From Microbacteriaceae bacterium (GTDB lineage: Bacteria; Actinomycetota; Actinomycetes; Actinomycetales; Microbacteriaceae): 37,633 nt of DNA. Positions 32,743-37,633 of this stretch are shown here, one piece after another. The stretch is from NCBI GenBank assembly GCA_014378715.1, contig JACMNE010000007.1, positions 1 to 37,633 on the forward strand, written 5' to 3'. A program made the translations under genes and the position numbers. Position 1 is the first letter of the stretch, and the number at the start of each line of letters is the position of its first letter. Under the pieces are notes generated by a model, which saw only the letters and a list, made by a program, of their open reading frames with translations, ran no database searches and had not been told where the DNA came from.

Positions 32743-33924
32743 TCAGCGTGCGAGGTGCGCGGCGAGGGCGCGCAGGAAGTCCTCACCGGCGCGCACCTGG
32801 TCGATCTCGATGTACTCGTTGGCAGTGTGTCCCTGGTCCATGCTCCCCGGGCCACAGATCACGGTGTCGATGCCGGCGAGCTGGAAGAGCCCACCCTCGG
32901 TGCCGTAGCCGACCGTGGTGAAGGCGGCGTCCGCGACATCCGCTGGACCTGCCAGTTCGAGTGCCAGGGCGAGGGCGGCCCCGGTTCCCGGCTCGAGACC
33001 GGGGACAGCGCCGAGCGGGGTCATGGTGATCTCCGCCGCGGGGTTCTCGGCGCGCAGTTCGCGGCGCAGTTCGCCGAGGAGGTGGTCCTCGATGCGGAGG
33101 GCGATCGACGCCGGCACCACTCCGGGGATGGTGCGGAACTCGAAGTCGAACGTGCAGAGGTCGGCGACCGTGTTGATGGCGATCCCCCCGCTGATGACTC
33201 CCACGTTCGCGGTGGTGAAGGGCACCTCGAAGGTCGGGTCGAAGGGGCCGGCACTGCGGTGTTCGTCGGCGATCGAGCGAATGAAGGTCACGGCCTTCGC
33301 GGCGTACTCGATGGCGTTGACGCCGCCAGGGGTGTTCGAGGAATGGGCGGCGAGACCGGTGATGGCGACCCGGAACAGGTGGCTGCTCTTGTGAGCGGTC
33401 ACCGGGCGCATGCTGGTCGGCTCGCCGACGAAGCAGATGTCCGGGCGGATGTTGCGGGAGGCGAGTTCCCGCAGCAAAACCACGGCACCGTGGCAGCCGA
33501 CCTCTTCGTCGTAGGTCCAGGCGAGGTGCAGGGGGGTGGTCAGCGGCCGGGCGAGGAACTCGGGCAGGAGGGCGAGGATGATGGCGCTGAACGCCTTCAT
33601 ATCGCAGGTGCCGCGGCCGTAGATGCGGCCGTCTCGCTCCTCGGCGATGAAGGGATCGGTATGCCAGTCCTGGCCGTCGACGGGGACGACATCGGTGTGG
33701 CCGGCGAGCATCACCCCTCCCGTGGTGCTGCCGTCCCCCGCGGGGATCGTGACGAAGAGGTTGGCCTTGGTTCCGCCCTCGTTCGGCACGACGAACGGGT
33801 CGAGCCCGTGCTCGACGAGTTCGGCCCGCATCGTCTCGATGAGATCGAGGTTCGAGTTGCGGCTGGTGGTGTCACAGGAGATGAGCCGGTCGATCCACTC
33901 GCGGGTTGTAGTCACAGGTGTCAT
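32743..33924 (-). CDS. argE: M20 deacylase, acetylornithine deacetylase type (ArgE)
   Basis: A 393-residue zinc hydrolase that removes an acyl group from N-acyl amino acids such as N-acetylornithine. Metal and catalytic residues: H76 and D78 in GHTDVVPVDG, D108 in DMKAF, the E140/E141 pair in YDEEVG, and E168 in GEPTSM. A lid domain at about 180-290 carries AITGLAAHSSNTPGGVNAIE, and a C-terminal GHTANEY supplies the last ligand. The ATG at 33924 follows GGAAG. No other arg gene is adjacent, so a catabolic or related deacylase role is possible. Confidence 0.85.
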   Translation of the reverse strand: MTPVTTTREWIDRLISCDTTSRNSNLDLIETMRAELVEHGLDPFVVPNEGGTKANLFVTIPAGDGSTTGGVMLAGHTDVVPVDGQDWHTDPFIAEERDGRIYGRGTCDMKAFSAIILALLPEFLARPLTTPLHLAWTYDEEVGCHGAVVLLRELASRNIRPDICFVGEPTSMRPVTAHKSSHLFRVAITGLAAHSSNTPGGVNAIEYAAKAVTFIRSIADEHRSAGPFDPTFEVPFTTANVGVISGGIAINTVADLCTFDFEFRTIPGVVPASIALRIEDHLLGELRRELRAENPAAEITMTPLGAVPGLEPGTGAALALALELAGPADVADAAFTTVGYGTEGGLFQLAGIDTVICGPGSMDQGHTANEYIEIDQVRAGEDFLRALAAHLAR

Positions 33925-34032
33925 TCTTCCACGTACCCCGATCTCCTCCACGCCACGATGCTCCCGGTTCGGGGGCGTATGTTGTCGCGCAGCCCCGCCG
34001 CACCGACGCGACGGCCCCGTTGAAGGAGTGAC

Positions 34033-34329
34033 ATGCCCGATCTCAATGTCGTCGCCGTTCTGACCGCGAAGCCCGGCTCCCAGGACGCCCTGCGCGCCGC
34101 CCTCGAGTCGCTCCTCGAGCCCACTCGCGCCGAGGAGGGCTGCCTGCACTACGAGCTGTTCACCTCGTTGGCCGACCCACTCTCGTTCGTGACGATCGAG
34201 AGGTGGCGTGGGCAGGCCGACCTCGACGCACACATGGCCTCCGACCACATCGCTCGCGCCCTCGGGGTCGCGGCCGACCTGTTCGCCGCTTCCCCGGCGA
34301 CCCACCCGCTGGCGCCAGTCGCCAGCTGA
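34033..34329 (+). CDS. Antibiotic biosynthesis monooxygenase (ABM)/YgiN-like protein
   Basis: A 98-residue single ABM domain of the ferredoxin-like dimeric fold. Seen: LTAKPGSQDALRAALESLL, TRAEEGCLHYELFTSL, FVTIERWRGQADLDAHMASD and an ending helix. Members oxidise quinols or aromatic substrates without cofactors, or serve as small stress proteins. A strong AAGGAG site precedes the ATG. Divergent from argE across 108 bp. Confidence 0.88.
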   Translation: MPDLNVVAVLTAKPGSQDALRAALESLLEPTRAEEGCLHYELFTSLADPLSFVTIERWRGQADLDAHMASDHIARALGVAADLFAASPATHPLAPVAS

Positions 34330-34358
34330 GCGGGAGCGCCGGGGTCGACTCGGCCGAG

Positions 34359-34371
34359 GGCGCCGAGCGCC
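34359..34371. terminator. Weak hairpin between convergent genes
   Basis: GGCGC-CGA-GCGCC with flanking bases that extend it through a bulge, between the ABM gene and the leftward MFS gene. No T-run, so a bidirectional terminator role is tentative. Confidence 0.25.
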
Positions 34372-34433
34372 TCGCTGCCGGAACCCGAAGGCTGGACCAC
34401 CGGCTCCCGGCGACATCCGCTCGCCTGATCGAA

Positions 34434-35639
34434 CTACGCCGGCTCCTCGGCCGTGCGCCCGATGGTCGTCACGAGCGCCAGCGACGCGAGGCTGAACAGG
34501 CAGATGATGCCGACGCCCAGCTCCATCGCCCACTGGAGTGAGGAGATGGTCGCGACGATGCCGAGCAGCAGCGCGAGCGAGCCCTGGCAGAAGTAGGCGA
34601 GCAGGTACATGGCCGAGAGGGTGGCGGCGCGGTGCTGCGCCGGCGCGTTCGCAGTGACCAACCCCAGCCCGCCGGCGAAGGCGAAGCTGTACCCCAGCCC
34701 GGCGATGATCCCCGAGACGAGGAAGAGCAGCAGCGACCGGTCGACCGACGACAGGACCATCAACGACATCCCCACGACCGTGGCGATCGCACCCCAGAGG
34801 ATCAGCGTCGGCGCCCGGACGGCGCGCACGAAGACTGCGGCGACACCGATCGTCACGGCGTTGACCGAGATGATGGCGCCCGTCACCAGCGCGTTGGTCG
34901 AGCCGATCAGGGTCTTCGCGATGTCCGCCCCGAGTGAGAGCACTATCACCCCGATCATAAAAGCGGATGTCACGGAGATCACGCCGATCGCGAAGGGCCG
35001 CCGTGATCCGGCCGGCACCGAGATTGCCCGCGGACGCCATCGCCCCTGCGCCTCGACGACCGTGTGCCTGGGCAGGAACCAGGCAACCACCAGCACCGCG
35101 GCGACCACGGCGAGCAACACCCAGTAGTTGAGGCGGGTCGGGAAGGGCGCGTACTCGATGAGGGCGCCGCCGACGAGCGTCGCGAGGGCGATACCGCTCG
35201 CCGTCGCCATGGTGGTGAATGCGCTCGCCCGGGAGGCCTGCCCCGGGGCGCTGAACTCCACCACCGCGGCCGTCGCCGGACTGAACGACAGGGCGACCCC
35301 GATCCCCATGAACACCCGCCCGACGAAGAGCCACTCCACGCCGGGCGCCACCGCGAAGAACACCACACCCACGAGCGCGAATCCGAGACCGGTCACGATG
35401 GCCGCCCGACGCCCCACGTAGTCGGAGAGGTTGCCGAATGCGGCCATCACCACCACGACCACCAGCGGGTAGACCGCGAAGATCGCCGTCGTGACCGCAG
35501 GGGTCAGATCCCACTCCTCTGCGTAGAGAGGGTAGGTCACGGTCGGTGCCGCGCTCGTCCAGAGGGCGATCGCGACGACACCGACCGCGACGCCGAAGCT
35601 CGCGCGGCGGCCGAGCGGCCTCACGGGGTGTCCGTGCAT
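34434..35639 (-). CDS. MFS transporter (exporter-like)
   Basis: A 401-residue permease with 12 predicted helices. The conserved loop between helices 2 and 3 reads GNLSDYVGRRAAIVTG, and the helix-4 region reads LFVGRVFMGIGVALSFSPATAA. It resembles actinobacterial drug-efflux-type MFS proteins. Its ATG lies inside the last 19 bases of the HxlR gene, so the two are co-transcribed and this transporter is probably the regulator's target. Confidence 0.88.
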   Translation of the reverse strand: MHGHPVRPLGRRASFGVAVGVVAIALWTSAAPTVTYPLYAEEWDLTPAVTTAIFAVYPLVVVVVMAAFGNLSDYVGRRAAIVTGLGFALVGVVFFAVAPGVEWLFVGRVFMGIGVALSFSPATAAVVEFSAPGQASRASAFTTMATASGIALATLVGGALIEYAPFPTRLNYWVLLAVVAAVLVVAWFLPRHTVVEAQGRWRPRAISVPAGSRRPFAIGVISVTSAFMIGVIVLSLGADIAKTLIGSTNALVTGAIISVNAVTIGVAAVFVRAVRAPTLILWGAIATVVGMSLMVLSSVDRSLLLFLVSGIIAGLGYSFAFAGGLGLVTANAPAQHRAATLSAMYLLAYFCQGSLALLLGIVATISSLQWAMELGVGIICLFSLASLALVTTIGRTAEEPA

Positions 35640-36190
35640 TGTGTGTCCGAGCGGGCAGGGGTGTCTGCGCGGGCAGCGGATGTCGCGGCCGCCGACCCAC
35701 CGCCCCGAGCAGTCAGCACGGCCGCCAGTTCGACGCGCCCCGACACCGGCCGGTCCCACCGGGCGGTGTCCACGGTCAGTGCCGTGCCGCAGGTGGGACA
35801 CCAGTCGGCGGAGTCACTGGGCTGGTCGCAGATGGTGCAGCTCACCGACATTCGTTTGCCAGAGGGAGAGACCGTGTGTCTCTCAGCCCAGCCACCCAGG
35901 GCGTGGAGCACGGGGAGCGCGTCGGTTCCGGCCGTGGTGAGCCGGTAGTCGTGGCGGGGGTGCACCCCGGAACCGTAGGGGACGCGCTCGAGCAGGCCGA
36001 CCGTGACCAGGCGGCGCAGGCGGTCGCTGAGCACGGTGTCGGCGACGCCGAGGGCGCCGCGCAGGCTGTCGAAGCGGCGGTTACCGACGAAGACCTCGCG
36101 CAGCACGAGCACCGTCCACGGGTCGCCGAAGAGGTCGACGGCGCGGGCGATCGGGCAGGGGTCGGCCGACCAGTCCGAGCGAAGTGTCAT
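35621..36190 (-). CDS. HxlR family regulator with C-terminal zinc ribbon
   Basis: A 189-residue winged-helix regulator. The N-terminal HxlR domain (about 8-105) has Cys12 in DPCPIARAVDLFGDPWTVLVLR, RFDSLRGALGVADTVLSDRL as the recognition region, and a wing RHDYRLTTAG. After it come C118-x2-C121 and C131-x2-C134, a short zinc-ribbon, followed by an Ala/Thr-rich tail. HxlR proteins usually stop near residue 110-130 and sense reactive or redox signals through the conserved Cys; the ribbon is an addition. Overlaps the MFS gene start by 19 bp and is divergent from the reductase at 36271. Confidence 0.9.
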   Translation of the reverse strand: MTLRSDWSADPCPIARAVDLFGDPWTVLVLREVFVGNRRFDSLRGALGVADTVLSDRLRRLVTVGLLERVPYGSGVHPRHDYRLTTAGTDALPVLHALGGWAERHTVSPSGKRMSVSCTICDQPSDSADWCPTCGTALTVDTARWDRPVSGRVELAAVLTARGGGSAAATSAARADTPARSDTQCTDTP

Positions 36191-36270
36191 GGCGAATCCG
36201 TTCCGTTAACTATCCTGAAGAAAGCTAGCCGGTAGATGGGCGGTTGTCGACCTCGATGATGGGAACAGTA
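36191..36270. promoter_or_regulatory. Divergent promoter gap, HxlR and reductase
   Basis: An 80-bp gap containing GTTAAC within an AT-richer patch (about 36204-36225). It is a likely place for the regulator's own operator, but no clear palindrome beyond six bases is visible. Confidence 0.3.
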
Positions 36271-37218
36271 ATGACCGATCCACGCATACTCGTTGTCGGA
36301 GCCGGTGCGGTCGGCGGGTTCTTCGGCGGCCGCCTCGCCGCAGCGGGACGCGACGTGACCTTCCTCGTGCGTGAGGGGCGCGCCGGCGGGCTCGCCCGCG
36401 ACGGGCTGACCGTCCGCACCCCGCACGGTGACAGCACGATCCAGCCGCGCACCGTCACGGCCGCGACTCTGCCCGGGCCGTTCGACCTGGTGCTGCTGAG
36501 CGTCAAGTCCTTCGGCCTGGTGTCTGCGATAGCGGATGTCGCGCCCGCCGTCAGCACGGGCACCCTCGTCCTGCCGACCCTCAACGGCATGCGTCACCTC
36601 GATGTGCTCCGGGAGCGCTTCGGTGCCGACCGCGTGCTCGGCGGCGCGTGCATCGTCGCTGCGCAGCTCGAGCCGGACGGCGCGGTGCGCCAGCTCTACG
36701 GGTCGGCGAGCCTCACCTACGGCAGCCTGGGTGCCGGCAGCTCGGGCGACGGCAGCGCCAGCGACGACCGCGACCTCACGGCAATCGACGCCGCCCTGAG
36801 AGGCGCCGGCTTCGCCACCCGCCTCTCCCCCACGATCGAGCTCGACATGTGGCAGAAGTGGATCCTGCTGGCGGCGGGCGGCGCGCTCACCTGCCTGCTG
36901 CGCGGCACCGTCGGCGAGATCGCCGCGGCTCCTGGCGGCACGGACACCGCCCGGGCGATCGTCGCCGAGTGTGTGGCGGTCGCGACGGCCGCCGGCTTTG
37001 CCCCGCATGCCGACCATCGCGCCTGGGTCGAGGCGACCCTGACCGAAGCGGGGTCGGGTTTCACCACGTCGATGTACCGCGACCTTCTGGCTGGCGCGCC
37101 AGTCGAGGCCGACGCGATCGTGGGTGACCTCATCATCCGCGCGGAGGGATTCGGGGTTGCTGTGCCGACCCTGCGCCTGGCCTTCACGGCACTGGGGATG
37201 TACCGGGCGCGGATCTGA
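36271..37218 (+). CDS. Ketopantoate reductase (ApbA/PanE) family protein
   Basis: A 315-residue NADPH-dependent reductase-family protein. GAGAVGGFFGG (10-20) binds the nucleotide, LLSVKSF holds K79, and LNGM (104-107) and DMWQKWILLAAGGALTC (192-208) come from the substrate side. K196 matches the catalytic Lys, but the asparagines that follow it in true PanE (normally +4 and +8) are Leu and Gly. It may therefore reduce another 2-keto acid. The ATG at 36271 is chosen because the Rossmann strand begins there; nearby upstream ATGs (36256, 36259) are possible. Confidence 0.83.
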   Translation: MTDPRILVVGAGAVGGFFGGRLAAAGRDVTFLVREGRAGGLARDGLTVRTPHGDSTIQPRTVTAATLPGPFDLVLLSVKSFGLVSAIADVAPAVSTGTLVLPTLNGMRHLDVLRERFGADRVLGGACIVAAQLEPDGAVRQLYGSASLTYGSLGAGSSGDGSASDDRDLTAIDAALRGAGFATRLSPTIELDMWQKWILLAAGGALTCLLRGTVGEIAAAPGGTDTARAIVAECVAVATAAGFAPHADHRAWVEATLTEAGSGFTTSMYRDLLAGAPVEADAIVGDLIIRAEGFGVAVPTLRLAFTALGMYRARI

Positions 37219-37243
37219 GGCCCTGGACGACGGCACGGAGGAA

Positions 37244-37269
37244 GGGCCGCAGACGTCCGCCCACGGCCC
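37244..37269 (+). terminator. Possible terminator hairpin after the reductase gene
   Basis: GGGCCG (37244-37249) pairs with CGGCCC (37264-37269) across a 14-base loop, 26 bp after the stop. No T-run follows, as is common in high-GC actinobacteria. By eye only. Confidence 0.3.
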
Positions 37270-37291
37270 CTGCCCGACTGTCAGTCGCGGG

Positions 37292-37441
37292 TCAGCGCGT
37301 GACCCTCGGCATCGAGATAATCGCGCCACGATCGCCGATCAGGAAGTGGATCAGCCTGTTGACCCCGTATCCGCTGGCGGCCACCCGACGGAAGCGGCGG
37401 GTGAGGCGTTGCGCCCAGGTCAGCGTGGGAGCAGAACCCAT
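37292..37441 (-). pseudogene. Short fragment resembling a DUF1206 N-terminus
   Basis: A 49-codon leftward frame from ATG 37441 contains RRFRRVAASGYGVNRLIHFL, continuing IGD, then a non-membrane tail and a stop. In DUF1206 membrane proteins an Arg-rich start leads into a first helix of the type GYAVxGLLHxLIG. Here the match ends after that half-helix. No RBS. Probably a decayed piece, but the similarity is short. Confidence 0.25.
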
Positions 37442-37623
37442 CACAAGCCCCGCCCTGTCACCGATCAGTCGTCGTCGACAACGCTGCGTCACCACGCCGG
37501 GGCACAAGCGGGCTGATGCAGCGCCGTCACGTCAGACGTCTGCGATGTCGGGGCGACCGCCCACGGGATTGCGCCGATGCCCTCCGCGAGTAGGGTCGAA
37601 AAACCACTCGAGGAGGAGCAGCA

Positions 37624-37633
37624 ATGAGCTCGA
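37624..37633 (+). CDS. Start of a gene running off the window
   Basis: An ATG with a near-perfect AGGAGGAG ribosome-binding site six bases upstream. Only the first codons (Met-Ser-Ser) are inside the window, so nothing can be said about the product. Confidence 0.6.

Larger units (their letters stand above)
37219..37623. other. 405-bp interval with no intact gene
   Basis: Holds the possible terminator (37244-37269), the DUF1206-like fragment (37292-37441) and the leader of the next gene. AGGAGGAG at 37611-37618 is the ribosome-binding site for the ATG at 37624. Nothing else is supported. Confidence 0.5.

Noticed and set aside
32743-35700. Very long open frame of 985 codons on the minus strand across argE, the ABM gene and the MFS gene
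   Set aside because: Only the last 393 codons (argE) are protein-like. The rest is antisense or out of frame to the ABM and MFS genes and reads as low-complexity Arg/Gly sequence, an effect of high GC.
1126-36540. GCGGATGTC sites as KOPS/FtsK-orienting or Chi-like polar signals
   Set aside because: The sites occur in both orientations without consistent strand bias across the window, unlike polar segregation signals. A non-polar role remains open.

Overview
The window is high-GC DNA (roughly two thirds G+C by eye) with actinobacterial gene content and style: short or overlapping gene junctions (TGATG, ATGA), lipoprotein sugar-binding proteins, an SCO6745-family protein, a MmcQ/YjbR protein, an HxlR regulator and MHS/MFS transporters. 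A Microbacteriaceae-like actinobacterium is my best guess; no marker gene fixes the genus. I see no rRNA, tRNA, CRISPR array or intact insertion sequence.

Left part (1-8.9 kb): a truncated MmcQ/YjbR gene, a CPBP-like membrane protein, the Na+/H+ antiporter NhaA, glucose-6-phosphate dehydrogenase and an SCO6745-family protein. These are followed by a tight operon of alpha/beta hydrolase, Baeyer-Villiger-type flavin monooxygenase and short-chain dehydrogenase that looks suited to alcohol -> ketone -> ester -> acid + alcohol chemistry. A broken SDR gene lies downstream.

Polyol part (8.9-16.7 kb): a leftward operon encodes a lipoprotein solute-binding protein, two CUT1-type permeases (no ATPase), a mannitol-2-dehydrogenase family enzyme, a sorbitol/xylitol-type zinc dehydrogenase and a FrcK/uridine-kinase-like small kinase. 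A divergent AraC-family regulator sits at its head. The likely job is uptake of sugar alcohols, oxidation to ketoses and phosphorylation. A GntP-family permease follows at 17.1-18.6 kb.

Uronate part (18.6-31.2 kb): this is the most distinctive region. A CUT2 (ribose-type) ABC transporter with two different permeases, a PfkB kinase of KDG-kinase type (kdgK), kduD, kduI and an aldo/keto reductase are all read leftward. A zinc alcohol dehydrogenase is divergent from them. An RpiR-family regulator and a second zinc dehydrogenase plus a VOC protein form another divergent pair. Three intergenic regions in this block each hold exactly two copies of a 13-bp palindrome, GTAG-N5-CTAC, with centres 73, 82 and 83 bp apart. 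I infer that these are operators of the RpiR protein and that the block is one self-contained regulon for a uronate or related acid sugar. No lyase and no KDPG aldolase is present. The block is nearly free of a 9-mer (GCGGATGTC) that is strongly over-represented in the rest of the window, and its left edge carries a four-copy inverted/direct repeat element. Both facts suggest separate acquisition.

Right part (31.3-37.6 kb): an MHS-type MFS transporter with an ArgE-like M20 deacylase, a small antibiotic-biosynthesis-monooxygenase-type protein, an MFS exporter overlapping an HxlR regulator that has a zinc-ribbon tail, a ketopantoate-reductase-family protein with an atypical active site, and the first codons of a further gene.
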